From contig DOCS01000034.1 of NCBI GenBank assembly GCA_003503355.1, positions 792 through 14,069 of the forward strand: 13,278 nt of DNA. Reading direction: 5' to 3'. Source of the DNA: Opitutia bacterium (GTDB lineage: Bacteria > Verrucomicrobiota > Verrucomicrobiia > Opitutales > Coraliomargaritaceae). Shown here piece after piece: positions 5,277 through 13,278 of the stretch. Position numbers and translations under genes: made by a program. The notes below the pieces were generated by a model. That model had not been told where the DNA came from. It was given only the letters and a program-made list of their open reading frames with translations, and searched no databases. Numbering within the stretch: position 1 is the first letter of the stretch; each line of letters starts with the position of its first letter.

Positions 5277-7823
5277 TTACTGACCGACCTTAACTGGCTT
5301 CAGGTTCCAGATTTGCTCGGCGTATTGGCTGATCGTACGGTCGGAGGAGAACTTACCGACGCGGGCTGTGTTCAGAATCGCCATCTTCGCCCAACGCTTC
5401 TTATCGGCAAAGGCCTTATCCACTTCTTCCTGAGCACGGACATAATCCGCATAATCAGCGAGGCAGAGGTATGGATCACCACCTTCGAGTAGGCTACTGC
5501 AGAGTGGCGCAAAGGCATCATGCTCACCAGGAGTGAAATAATCGGAACGCAGCCAATCGATCACCGCCTTCAACTCCCAATTACTGTTATAGTAATCATA
5601 AGGGTTGTAGCCGCGATCGCAGATCGCTTCGACTTGCTCGACGGTGTTACCGAAGATGAAGATATTCTCATCACCGACCTCTTCCTTGATTTCAACATTC
5701 GCTCCATCAAGTGTGCCGACAGTCAGCGCACCGTTCAGTGCTAGCTTCATGTTACCGGTACCGGATGCTTCCTTACCCGCAGTTGAAATCTGCTCGGAAA
5801 GGTCTGCAGCTGGAATGATCTCTTCAGCCAAGGTGATGCAATAGTTCTCAGGGAAAACCACTTTAATCTTACCACCGATACGTGGATCGTTGTTCACCTT
5901 TTCTCCGACCTTGTTGATCGCGCGAATGATGCACTTGGCCAACGCATAGCCCGGCGCCGCCTTGGCTCCGAAGATAAAGACGCGCGGTTGCATATCGTAC
6001 TCCGGATCGTTTAGCAAACGGCGATAGAGCGTGAGGATGTGCAGCAGATTAAGGTGCTGACGCTTATATTCGTGCAGACGCTTGATCTGTACATCGAAGA
6101 GCGCATCGGGGGAGATCTCAATGCCACAGTCTTGCTTCACTAGCGCAGCAAAAGACACCTTGTTCTGACGCTTGATCGCCATGAAGCGTTCCTGAAAAGC
6201 CGAGTCGTCCGCATACTTGCCGAGCTCCTGCAGCTGATCGAGATGCTTCGGCCATTCAGTACCGATTTTCTCCGAAATCAAATTACTCAGATCCGGATTA
6301 CAAGCCAACAACCAGCGGCGCGGCGTGATACCGTTGGTCATGTTGATTAATTTATTCGGATACAGTTCGTTAAATGTAGCGAAGAGATCCTTCTTCAACA
6401 ATTCAGTGTGAAGTGCAGCGACGCCATTGACCTTAGTCGATGCGACCACAGACAGATTCGCCATGCGGATCATCTTCGGATGGCCTTCTTCGATGATGGA
6501 CAGCTCGCTTTTTTTATCCGAGTCGCCCGGCCACTTCGCCTCAACTTCGTCCTCAAGGAAACGGCGGTTGATTTCAAATACGATCTCGAGATGACGTGGA
6601 AGCACACGCTCGAACAGCGGCACACTCCACTTTTCCAACGCCTCTGGAAGGAGGGTGTGGTTGGTGTAGTTAAACAGCTTGCGTGCGATCGCCCATGCCG
6701 AGTCCCAATCGAGACCATGCACATCGATGGCAAGACGCATAAATTCAGGAATCGCAATCGCAGGGTGCGTATCGTTGAGCTGAATTACGTTGTAGGCATC
6801 AAACTCACTCCAGTTATCATGCTCACCAAAGTAGCGGCGGATGATATCTTGCAGCGAACAACTGACGAAGAAGTACTGCTGCACGAGACGCAGCTCTTTA
6901 CCATTTTCTGTGTTGTCGTTCGGATAAAGCACCTTGGAGATCGTCTCTCCCATTGCTTTTTCGCGAACCGCTTCGACGTAGCCGCCGTCATTGAAAATAT
7001 CGAGGTCAAACTCCTGCGATGCACGGGACTCCCACAGGCGTAGGAAATTAACCGTCTCAGCACCATAGCCGACGATTCCAACGTCAAAAGGCATGCCTTC
7101 CAGCGTCTTGTAGTCGACCCAAACTGGCTTGAAGGAACCATTATCGTCCATCTGATGCTCAACGCGGCCATACAGTTTGATCTGCTGGACGAAATTCGGG
7201 CGCATAATTTCCCATGGGCAGCCCTTCTCCTGCCAAGCATCGGGATGCTCAATCTGGAAGCCATTTTTGAACTGCTGACGAAAAAGACCAAATTCATAGT
7301 GAATTCCGTATCCGATCGCCGGAAGGTCCAAGGTAGCGAGCGAATCTAGGAAGCAGGCGGCCAAACGACCCAGGCCGCCATTACCGAGCCCCATATCAGC
7401 CTCTTCGGCTGCGACTTCATTGAAATCCTGACCGAGCGACTGCAGTGCATCACGAGTTTGCTCGAAGAGCCCCGAATTGTGTAAATTATTGACGAGCAAG
7501 CGCCCCATCAAATACTCAAGGCTCAGGTAATACGCACGGCGCACCTTCTGATCCTCGTGTACACCCTGTGTCTTCATAAAACGGTCGAGCACACGGTCAC
7601 GCACCGCAAAACAGGTCGCAGTCCACCACTCATCCTTGTTGGCTTTATCCGGGTGGCGTGCCAGCGTATACTGCAAGTGATTGAGGATTGATGTCTGCAT
7701 CGACTCCTTTGTGGATCCGACATCAAAGCGAAACGCACCCTCCTTATTTTTTGTGGCGGCAGGCTTTTTAGCTGCGGTTTTTTTTACCGCAGCCTTGGCG
7801 GTCTTTTTAGCTGTTGTAGTCAT
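5277..7823 (-). CDS. glgP: Glycogen/starch/alpha-glucan phosphorylase
   Basis: 848 residues. It is a GT35 enzyme that releases glucose-1-phosphate from the non-reducing ends of glycogen with orthophosphate, using pyridoxal phosphate. The PLP site [17 protein letters not shown] is intact, with the Schiff-base lysine at residue 693 (5745-5747). Other family blocks are present: [11 protein letters not shown] near 92-102, [18 protein letters not shown] near 147, GIHYEFGLF, the [15 protein letters not shown] block, NGITPRRWL and [12 protein letters not shown]. The first 30 residues are an Ala/Lys/Thr-rich tail ([15 protein letters not shown]) absent from ordinary bacterial GlgP; the catalytic fold begins around residue 32. 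The gene is monocistronic in appearance: a 184-nt gap and a weak terminator lie upstream, and a strong terminator downstream. No Shine-Dalgarno is visible before the ATG, so the exact start is less sure than the gene. Confidence 0.97.
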   Translation of the reverse strand: MTTTAKKTAKAAVKKTAAKKPAATKNKEGAFRFDVGSTKESMQTSILNHLQYTLARHPDKANKDEWWTATCFAVRDRVLDRFMKTQGVHEDQKVRRAYYLSLEYLMGRLLVNNLHNSGLFEQTRDALQSLGQDFNEVAAEEADMGLGNGGLGRLAACFLDSLATLDLPAIGYGIHYEFGLFRQQFKNGFQIEHPDAWQEKGCPWEIMRPNFVQQIKLYGRVEHQMDDNGSFKPVWVDYKTLEGMPFDVGIVGYGAETVNFLRLWESRASQEFDLDIFNDGGYVEAVREKAMGETISKVLYPNDNTENGKELRLVQQYFFVSCSLQDIIRRYFGEHDNWSEFDAYNVIQLNDTHPAIAIPEFMRLAIDVHGLDWDSAWAIARKLFNYTNHTLLPEALEKWSVPLFERVLPRHLEIVFEINRRFLEDEVEAKWPGDSDKKSELSIIEEGHPKMIRMANLSVVASTKVNGVAALHTELLKKDLFATFNELYPNKLINMTNGITPRRWLLACNPDLSNLISEKIGTEWPKHLDQLQELGKYADDSAFQERFMAIKRQNKVSFAALVKQDCGIEISPDALFDVQIKRLHEYKRQHLNLLHILTLYRRLLNDPEYDMQPRVFIFGAKAAPGYALAKCIIRAINKVGEKVNNDPRIGGKIKVVFPENYCITLAEEIIPAADLSEQISTAGKEASGTGNMKLALNGALTVGTLDGANVEIKEEVGDENIFIFGNTVEQVEAICDRGYNPYDYYNSNWELKAVIDWLRSDYFTPGEHDAFAPLCSSLLEGGDPYLCLADYADYVRAQEEVDKAFADKKRWAKMAILNTARVGKFSSDRTISQYAEQIWNLKPVKVGQ

Positions 7824-7973
7824 AACGTTTTATGGTGAAGTAAAATTGTGTGCAATCTACGCACGAATATCATTAAAGAAGCTGGCAAAGTAACTAATTT
7901 CTCACCCGATGAAAGAGAGAAAGCAGAAAATTCGACGATTCCTGAAAAGCTGTAATGTTAAGGTTTAAAAGTT

Positions 7974-7994
7974 AAAAAACAGGCTGCGCAGGCC
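7974..7994 (-). terminator. Weak candidate terminator after the 480-aa gene
   Basis: On the minus strand, 13 nt after the stop at 8008, GGCCTGCGCAGCC is followed by TG and six T (A at 7974-7979 on the plus strand). The stem is short (GGC/GCC plus one pair with a bulge, or the CTGCGCAG palindrome), so termination may be partial. It would separate the prfB transcript from glgP. Confidence 0.4.
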
Positions 7995-8007
7995 AGAATA
8001 GAACCAT

Positions 8008-9450
8008 TCAATCGCGCCGACCACCCGATTCAGCCGCCACACAAGGTAATAAAGCGGCGTCCTTCATGCCATGGATAATTTTTTTATCCGCGGGGCATAA
8101 GGTCGCTAGCGCACCTTGCAAATCGGCGCGCTGCTCTGCTTCGTTGACGAAATAATACGGGCACAGACGCATCCGCCCCTCCATCTGGTAAATACTGCCG
8201 TCGGTGCGATAGACCGGATGCCGCAAACGGCGCGGTTTTTCGTAGACCTGCAGAATATGCAGCGAAGTATCGGCCATCGTCACGGCCTGCTGAATCGCAC
8301 CATCCCACTCCGCCCGCGAGGAATCGCTCCCCAGAGTAACACTGCGCGCGCCCCAGGCACTTTCATGAAATCCGCTGATCTTAATAATCAGATTGCGCTC
8401 CTTCTTACCGGCCTCACCCAACTGCGACCAGTTAACGATCGGCTTACCGCCAATAAACGGCGCATCCAGCACCGCATTGGGCGGCAGCTCCACCGGATCC
8501 ATCACCCAAGTGCGAGGAATCACTCGCTTCAACACGCGATAGGACGCTTTCGGTAAATTCTCCTTCCAGAAATCTTCGAGCGCGTGGTGATGAAACAGCG
8601 CGAGACTCAATTTTTCCTCCTGAAACGGGCGCATTGGCGGAGTCAAACTGACCTGCGCCTCAGGCTCCGCCTTGAGCAAATGCTCGGCAATTGAAACGTT
8701 ATCCAGATCGAACAACTCCCAGAACCGGTAAATCACATCTACCGGCTGACTGTCCGATCGCACACACATGGACTCACCTTGCGGCACCACCTCGTCTGGA
8801 TGGAAGACATGTACTCGGCGCCCCAACACGCGTAGTTGCTCGGCGATCCACTCCATTTCAGGCCGATAGGTCGCGGCCTCATCGCTAACCAGAATCGCAA
8901 TATACGGGTCATTGACAGCGGGGGCCCGGCAGCACAACACCGCATAAAAAGCCTCCACCATATCTTGATCTCCCGCACCGATCAGCGCTTCGCCATGGAC
9001 GCCTGTGTACAGACGATTCAAAAATGCGGTCAGGCCGATACCACCGGGAACGGAGTCGATCTCGGTCATCGCAAAGCCATCCTCCGTTATCAGCAAATCC
9101 GGACGAATCACCATCGGTGTCGTACCACGCAGGGCCTTCGAACGCGCATGCTCAATTAGGGCAGCGGGCTTACCGCGGTCCAAATACTCCGCCACCCATG
9201 GCGCCTTGAGCTCACGGTTGCGCAGTAAATTCTTACCGGTCGCAGAGCGCACATACAGCACTTCATGCGCACGATAGAAATCGTAGCAGGCCTGCCCGAT
9301 CAATTCAACCTCAGCCACTTGCTTAGCCGTCAGCTCGAAGGCCTCGGGCGAGTAGCGCCAAGTTTTATTCTCAAACAAGCTCTGATCCGAGAACGCTTGC
9401 AGCGCTGCCTCGTAGCTCAGGCCATGCGGACTGTTCACAGGGTTACTCAT
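8008..9450 (-). CDS. Conserved-looking hypothetical protein, possibly ATP-grasp-like; coupled to prfB
   Basis: 480 residues from the ATG at 9450. I do not recognise a named family. It is soluble, with no signal peptide or membrane helix. The most structured motifs are [20 protein letters not shown] and [13 protein letters not shown] (116-148), [19 protein letters not shown] (353-371) and RMRLCPYYF (426-434). An acidic ExDxxPGG loop and a lysine-bearing strand followed by a Gly/Ser/Trp-rich turn recall circularly permuted ATP-grasp ligases (glutathionylspermidine-synthase type), but this is inference. The frame is open up to 9537, but that would run deep into prfB. The ATG at 9450 overlaps the prfB stop in ATGAGTAA (8 nt), a translational-coupling arrangement, and no Shine-Dalgarno precedes it. 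Its expression should therefore follow RF2 translation. Confidence 0.75.
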   Translation of the reverse strand: MSNPVNSPHGLSYEAALQAFSDQSLFENKTWRYSPEAFELTAKQVAEVELIGQACYDFYRAHEVLYVRSATGKNLLRNRELKAPWVAEYLDRGKPAALIEHARSKALRGTTPMVIRPDLLITEDGFAMTEIDSVPGGIGLTAFLNRLYTGVHGEALIGAGDQDMVEAFYAVLCCRAPAVNDPYIAILVSDEAATYRPEMEWIAEQLRVLGRRVHVFHPDEVVPQGESMCVRSDSQPVDVIYRFWELFDLDNVSIAEHLLKAEPEAQVSLTPPMRPFQEEKLSLALFHHHALEDFWKENLPKASYRVLKRVIPRTWVMDPVELPPNAVLDAPFIGGKPIVNWSQLGEAGKKERNLIIKISGFHESAWGARSVTLGSDSSRAEWDGAIQQAVTMADTSLHILQVYEKPRRLRHPVYRTDGSIYQMEGRMRLCPYYFVNEAEQRADLQGALATLCPADKKIIHGMKDAALLPCVAAESGGRRD

Positions 9451-10604
9451 CGCCAAATTCACGGTCAGCAGCAGATCTACGCGAAGTGGGACCACCGGCC
9501 CGCAACCACGCATGAATAAACGGATCCAACGCACCATCCATCACGGCTTGCACACTGCCGGACTCCACGCCGGTGCGCAAATCCTTGATCATTTGATACG
9601 GCTGGAAAACGTACGAGCGGATTTGGTTGCCCCAGGCAATGTCGCCCTTCTCACCATAGAATTTCTCCATTTCGCTGCGCTTTTCGTCCTCCTGCTTCTC
9701 ATACAAGCGCGACTTCAGCGTGCGCATCGCAGTGGCCTTATTCTTTATCTGCGAGCGGTCATTCTGACAGGTCACCACGATACCACTCGGCATATGCGTC
9801 AGGCGCACAGCCGATTCGGTTCGATTGACGTGCTGCCCCCCTTTGCCACTGGCTCGATAGACGTCGGTCCGAATATCGGAGGGATCGATTTCGATATCCG
9901 CATCGTCCTCGATTTCCGCAACCACATCGACCGACGAAAAAGAGGTATGGCGTCGCGCATTGGAATCAAACGGACTGATGCGGACCAAACGGTGAACCCC
10001 GCGCTCTGCTTTGGCATACCCAAACGCATTCGAGCCGGAGATCCGAATAGTCGCTGCAGAGATGCCCACTTCTTCACCTGGCGCAACGTCGAGCACTTCG
10101 ACGCCATAGCCCGCCTGCTCCGCCCAACGCGAATACATGCGCAAGAGCATATCGGCCCAATCGCAAGACTCCGTGCCGCCTGCGCCCGCATGTACCGTCA
10201 ACAGCGCATTGCAGGCGTCGTTTGGACCACTCAAAAAAGACGCCAGCTCCAAGGCATCGAGCTTCGGCTGAAGGCGCTCGACAGCATCAATCACCTCTTG
10301 CTGATAAGACTCCGCATCCGGATCGCCCGCACTCTCATCCACCAACTCCAACATAGCTGCAAGGTCATCAAGCTCGCCTCGAAAAGCCTTGGTCGGATTG
10401 ACCGTGGTCTTCATGCGATTCGCTTCGCCGATCACTTTCTGCGCCGCTTTTTGGTCATCCCAAAAACCGGGTTCGACCATTTTGGCCTCCAGATCGCCAA
10501 TCAGTTTCGTCTTGGTATCTCCGTCAAAGATACCTCCAAATATGGCCGGCACGGCGCGTAATTTCGACAATCTGCGAACGTACTTCTGGAGTAATTAAAT
10601 TCAT
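9443..10604 (-). CDS. prfB: Peptide chain release factor 2 (RF2), made by programmed +1 frameshift
   Basis: RF2 recognises UAA and UGA and triggers peptide release. It is encoded in two frames: the ATG at 10604 opens a 26-codon frame ([20 protein letters not shown]..., ending WRYL) that stops at TGA (10524-10526). A +1 slip skips T10526 and continues with GAC (10523-10525) to the stop at 9443, giving about 386 residues. The joined N-terminus (RYL then [19 protein letters not shown]) aligns with RF2 proteins, whereas the frame-2 ATG at 10570 gives a nonsense head. Family marks: tripeptide anticodon SPF (210-212) and the hydrolysis motif GGQ (255-257), close to E. coli 205-207 and 250-252. The gene follows the TPR gene by 89 nt and overlaps the next gene by 8 nt. 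No Shine-Dalgarno precedes its start. Confidence 0.96.
10523..10538 (-). promoter_or_regulatory. prfB programmed +1 frameshift site
   Basis: On the minus strand the sequence reads TGGAGGTATCTTTGAC. It contains an internal Shine-Dalgarno-like GGAGG (10533-10537), 3 nt, the slippery CTT (10527-10529), an in-frame TGA (10524-10526) and a following C. In E. coli prfB the same order and spacing push the ribosome +1 when RF2 is scarce, so RF2 controls its own synthesis. The match is exact apart from the SD-like stretch (GGAGG here, AGGGGG in E. coli). Confidence 0.95.
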
Positions 10605-10693
10605 GCGCTAGATAGGAACAAAGTGCGTGCAGAGTTAAAGGCTAAAATGCCGCTTCAACAAATGCGTCAATCCAGAGTGAATCCTAAATGCAC

Positions 10694-11575
10694 TTATTCG
10701 GAGCCATACCCTTGTTCGAGCATGCGAACCTTTTGCTCCAAGGTCGCCCCTGCCGAATCGCCGACCCCCGTCACCTGCGACTGAAAGCGCGTCCAAATGG
10801 GAACCTTCAAGCTAACTTCGAGTTCGTGAATACGATCGAGAATGACCCCCTTCTGCGCATGCGGATCGTCGTTCAATTCCGCGTAGAGCTGTTTCAGAAA
10901 CGCGTACGCCTCAGCATCTTTACCCTGACGGCGCAGCAACTCGCCATGAATGCGCGCCGCATAATACGGCGCGTCCGGCTGCTGGGAAGCTAGTAAAAAC
11001 CACTTCGCAGCCTGCGCATAATCCTTGAGACGGATCAAATAGATCTGCGCGGTCTCCAAATACAACTTGGCATGCTGCGGGTGAAATTCCCGCGCGCGCT
11101 CGAGCATAGCACAGGCTTGCTCAACTTGCTCGCGGACGATCACCTGCTGTCGTCTGTCCGGCACCAAAGCATAACCACCTTCTTCGTCGATCCGCCAATG
11201 CGGCACGTCGTAAGCGACCATGCGTGCGGCATTGACCCAGAAAAATTCGGACCGCGGGTCTATGGTAGTCACCAGCCGAACCATGGCATTGAGCTTCACG
11301 CGATCGCGTCGATTCCAAATCGTATTGGTACGAATCCACAAAAAATCGGCCATGATCGCACGGAAGCCTCCGAGCACGCCAACCACCAGTCCTTGGCCGA
11401 GCGCACCTTCGATCGCCTGCAAATTCATTTCCGGCTGGCCCGCTTTGACCACCTGCCATGCGGGAGCCTCCAGCGAGCGCGTCACGACACCAAGCAACAG
11501 CAAGGCAAGCAACACAGCCAGCACGCTGCGTAGACGTAGAAGCAACGGGTGCTTCAGACAACTAGCGACCGACAT
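10694..11575 (-). CDS. Membrane-anchored TPR protein associated with an ABC-2 transporter
   Basis: 293 residues with no name I can support. One N-terminal hydrophobic helix (about 13-32) anchors it, and the rest is soluble. A distinctive block GGFRAIMADFLWIRTN (69-84) is followed by a WNRRD stretch and NAMVRLVTTIDP. TPR-like helical pairs lie at about 131-230 (ARVHP-type spacing: AREFHPQHAKLYLETAQIYL, then YAQAAKWFLLAS, then HGELLRRQGKDAEAYAFL). From memory, similar anchored TPR proteins with an xxLWIRxN block accompany ABC-2 transporters in other phyla. It starts 3 nt after the permease stop (TAGAAGATG), with GGGAG 9 nt before the ATG as a possible Shine-Dalgarno. Tight spacing implies that it works with the transporter, perhaps as an extracytoplasmic scaffold. 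The function is inferred from context. Confidence 0.85.
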   Translation of the reverse strand: MSVASCLKHPLLLRLRSVLAVLLALLLLGVVTRSLEAPAWQVVKAGQPEMNLQAIEGALGQGLVVGVLGGFRAIMADFLWIRTNTIWNRRDRVKLNAMVRLVTTIDPRSEFFWVNAARMVAYDVPHWRIDEEGGYALVPDRRQQVIVREQVEQACAMLERAREFHPQHAKLYLETAQIYLIRLKDYAQAAKWFLLASQQPDAPYYAARIHGELLRRQGKDAEAYAFLKQLYAELNDDPHAQKGVILDRIHELEVSLKVPIWTRFQSQVTGVGDSAGATLEQKVRMLEQGYGSE

Positions 11576-11578
11576 CTT

Positions 11579-12421
11579 CTAAATCTCCCGCTTTCTAAAG
11601 TTCAGCTGCGCGAGTAAAACGAAGGCAACTGCATAAATGACTCCGTAACCGACCACCTGCCAAACCGTGCCGACGGAAAGCGGATGCTCGACGTTAAAAA
11701 CAAGCTGATCGCCGACATTGAACAACTGAAAGTTTGGAAAGATCAAGCCCAGCAGGCCAACGAACCACTGCCCCGCGCCCTGCTCCATACCTGAATAGGC
11801 ATCCCTCGCGATATACTGGAGCTGACAAATAATCAGCACAAAGAACGACACGACGACTGTGTAGAGGTTCGTATTTGAGAAACTAGCAATAAACAATGCG
11901 ATCGCGCTGAGCACGCCAAATTTCATCCACTGCAGCAGGCCAAAAACAAACAAATCCCCATAAGCGATCAAGCGTCCATCCTGAAACTCCTGGCCAAGTC
12001 GGGCCATCAGGACAGTCTCGCGCCAATAAAGAATGCCCGCCAGCACCAGCATGAGCACGCTAGTAAAGACCAACATCAGCATGTGCGCACCCATAAATTT
12101 GCCAGCAAGGAACTCGAGCTTGTAGATCGGCTTAGCCAACATGGTCAATGCGGTACGATTTTCAATCTCGCTAAAAAAGAGCTGCGTCGTCGCGGCGATC
12201 GACAAAATTGAACCAAAGAAGAACAACGCGCCAAACCCGAAATCGGTGATAAACTTGAGCTCGCCGGTGCCGAAATCGAACTGCTGAAAAAAGGTCGAGC
12301 TCGCCACTAATGCGACCGAGATCAGCAGCAGGGAGTTAAAAAACTTCTGCCGCACCGCTTCGAGAAAGGTATTGCCGGCAATCAGCCGGACTCGGGAAAT
12401 AGAATCAATCAAACCGCTCAT
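11579..12421 (-). CDS. ABC-2 type transporter permease
   Basis: 280 residues, almost all hydrophobic, with about six transmembrane helices: near 30-45, 65-80, 112-132, 160-185, 190-208 and 255-273. The N-terminus RVRLIAGNTFLEAVRQKFFNSL is the amphipathic entry of NosY/ABC-2 permeases. The cytoplasmic segment SEIENRTALTMLAKPIYKLEFLAGKF (about 84-109) is the typical coupling region (E.xxGT.xxLLxxPI.R.e...GK). It would form the membrane channel with the ATPase encoded just upstream. The start codon overlaps the ATPase stop in ATGA (12418-12421), and an excellent Shine-Dalgarno AGGAGG (12428-12433) lies 6 nt before the ATG, one of the few in this window. The substrate cannot be read from the sequence. 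Confidence 0.9.
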   Translation of the reverse strand: MSGLIDSISRVRLIAGNTFLEAVRQKFFNSLLLISVALVASSTFFQQFDFGTGELKFITDFGFGALFFFGSILSIAATTQLFFSEIENRTALTMLAKPIYKLEFLAGKFMGAHMLMLVFTSVLMLVLAGILYWRETVLMARLGQEFQDGRLIAYGDLFVFGLLQWMKFGVLSAIALFIASFSNTNLYTVVVSFFVLIICQLQYIARDAYSGMEQGAGQWFVGLLGLIFPNFQLFNVGDQLVFNVEHPLSVGTVWQVVGYGVIYAVAFVLLAQLNFRKREI

Positions 12422-13278
12422 TGCGCTCCTCCTGTTGTTTTCAAATGCTCACGACGTTCGGTCTCGCGCTGCTCGACCTCCTGAAGAAAGAGGGAGTCTA
12501 GGCTGAGCCGCGGACTTTCCACCCGGCAAAGCTGCCCCCCCTGCTCCCGAATCGTCTGCTCAACCGCGGCACGCCCTTCAGCACTAAGCCCTTCGACCAC
12601 CAGCGACTCGGCATTTTTCTCCTCCACTAGATCATCGACACGGCCTTCGCGCACGAGTTTGCCACGGTGTAGAATCGCCACGCGATCACACAGCCCTTCG
12701 ATTTGCGCGAGTAAGTGCGAAGACAGCAGCACGGTTTTACCGCGCCGCTTGAGCTCGCGAATAATTTCCGCGATGGCCGCCGAGCCGAGCGGATCGACAC
12801 CAGCGGTGGGCTCATCGAGAATGACAAGCTGGGGATCGTGCACCAGCGCCTGCGCAAGGCCGATGCGTTGCAACATGCCCTTTGAATAGGTGCCGACACG
12901 CCGATGCGCCGCCTCCGTCATACCGACGAGCTCGATCACCTCATCCACCTGAGATGCAATCTTGGCACGTGGGACGCCGCAAACACGGGCGTAGAAACGC
13001 ACCAGCTCACGACCGGAGAGGTAGCGATAAAAGTAAGGCGCTTCTGGCAGGAAACCGACACTGCGACGCGCGGCCACCGAGTGACTGGGCTTGCCATAAA
13101 TTTGACATTCTCCCGCGGAGGCTTCCAGAAGACCGAGAATCACTTTGATCGTGGTGCTCTTCCCCGAGCCATTCGGTCCGAGTAGGCCGAAGATCTGATT
13201 ATCACCGACTTCGAGATGTAAATCGTCAACTGCCCGCAGCTTAAGCCCGCGCATGCCGACAGAAAAATCCTTCGTCAG
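12418..13278 (-). CDS. ABC transporter ATP-binding protein (5' end outside the window)
   Basis: The frame is open to the right edge, so the true start lies beyond 13278. The in-frame residues LTKDFSVG before the Met at 13254 are the usual first strand of an ABC ATPase (NLTKxF.G...AVDDL), so that Met is internal. Motifs, numbered from that Met: Walker A GPNGSGKST (26-34); Q-loop region GFLPEAPYFY with Glu in place of Gln; degenerate signature YSKGMLQR (123-130); Walker B LVILDEPT (143-150); D-loop AGVDP (151-155); and switch histidine SSH (168-170). This is the NosF/CcmA-like class that pairs with ABC-2 permeases. The C-terminal 80 residues or so (RVDDLVEEKNAESL onward) are the family's variable extension. 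It overlaps the permease gene by 4 nt, and the two should be translated together. Confidence 0.95.
   Translation of the reverse strand: MTKDFSVGMRGLKLRAVDDLHLEVGDNQIFGLLGPNGSGKSTTIKVILGLLEASAGECQIYGKPSHSVAARRSVGFLPEAPYFYRYLSGRELVRFYARVCGVPRAKIASQVDEVIELVGMTEAAHRRVGTYSKGMLQRIGLAQALVHDPQLVILDEPTAGVDPLGSAAIAEIIRELKRRGKTVLLSSHLLAQIEGLCDRVAILHRGKLVREGRVDDLVEEKNAESLVVEGLSAEGRAAVEQTIREQGGQLCRVESPRLSLDSLFLQEVEQRETERREHLKTTGGAQ

Noticed and set aside
6408..7043. Plus-strand open frame of 211 codons inside glgP
   Set aside because: Antisense to a fully conserved phosphorylase; no recognisable motifs and no initiation signal.
7898..7922. TTTCTC/GAGAAA inverted repeat upstream of glgP
   Set aside because: Short, AT-rich in part, with a low-complexity GA tract; likely chance, and no clear promoter is aligned with it.
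9451..9537. Longer form of the 480-aa gene starting at 9537
   Set aside because: It would overlap prfB by 95 nt; the ATGAGTAA junction at 9450 is the normal coupling arrangement.
9512..10561. Plus-strand open frame of 349 codons covering nearly all of prfB
   Set aside because: It is the antisense shadow of prfB: composition is Arg/His/Leu-rich without family motifs, while the minus strand carries SPF, GGQ and the frameshift cassette.
9443..10570. Single-frame prfB starting at 10570
   Set aside because: The first 15 residues do not match RF2; the zero-frame ATG at 10604 plus the +1 frameshift gives the family N-terminus.
10621..10695. AAGTGC and GCACTT inverted repeat between the TPR gene and prfB
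   Set aside because: The arms are 6 bp and 63 nt apart, with no T-run; not a credible terminator or operator.
12418..13254. ABC ATPase gene complete with start at 13254
   Set aside because: In-frame LTKDFSVG upstream belongs to the ABC fold, so the gene continues past the right edge.

Overview
The window looks like a chromosomal core-gene region of a Verrucomicrobiota bacterium, probably an Opitutae-type (Puniceicoccales/Opitutales) lineage. I infer this from the division-cluster order mraZ-rsmH-ftsL-ftsI, the octaheme cytochrome with HEAT and TPR domains, the mostly Shine-Dalgarno-free starts, and the style of the hypothetical proteins. I cannot confirm the taxon without a search. I see no phage, insertion sequence, CRISPR array, tRNA or rRNA.

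Left part (1-2235). On the minus strand lies the head of a division and cell-wall (dcw) cluster: mraZ, rsmH, a small FtsL-like gene, and the first 36 codons of ftsI, which runs off the left edge. Upstream of mraZ is a textbook MraZ operator: three TGGGN repeats plus one degenerate TGGTT copy at an exact 10-bp period. It supports autoregulation of the cluster and fixes the mraZ start at 2113.

Middle (2236-5276). Divergent from mraZ, on the plus strand, is a 706-residue secreted or lipoprotein cytochrome with eight CXXCH haem sites followed by HEAT and TPR repeats. A 62-residue protein of unknown function follows. A 386-bp gene-poor stretch is rich in inverted repeats, carries an unusual 90-codon open frame on the minus strand, and ends in the composite hairpin terminator of glgP.

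Right part (5277-13278). Everything is on the minus strand. In transcription order from the right edge: an ABC transporter ATPase (5' end outside the window), an ABC-2 permease with a 4-nt ATGA overlap, a membrane-anchored TPR protein 3 nt later, then prfB (release factor 2) and an unrecognised, possibly ATP-grasp-like gene that overlaps prfB by 8 nt (ATGAGTAA). glgP (glycogen phosphorylase) is a separate unit with its own terminator.

The main correction to a simple ORF reading is prfB. It starts at 10604 in another frame and carries the classic programmed +1 frameshift site (GGAGG, TAT, CTT, TGA, C). The real product is therefore about 386 residues, with an in-frame UGA that RF2 itself reads. 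The most novel candidates are the RF2-coupled orphan gene, the structured repeat-like element at 4895-5143 and the octaheme-HEAT-TPR protein. None of them amounts to a demonstrated new system.
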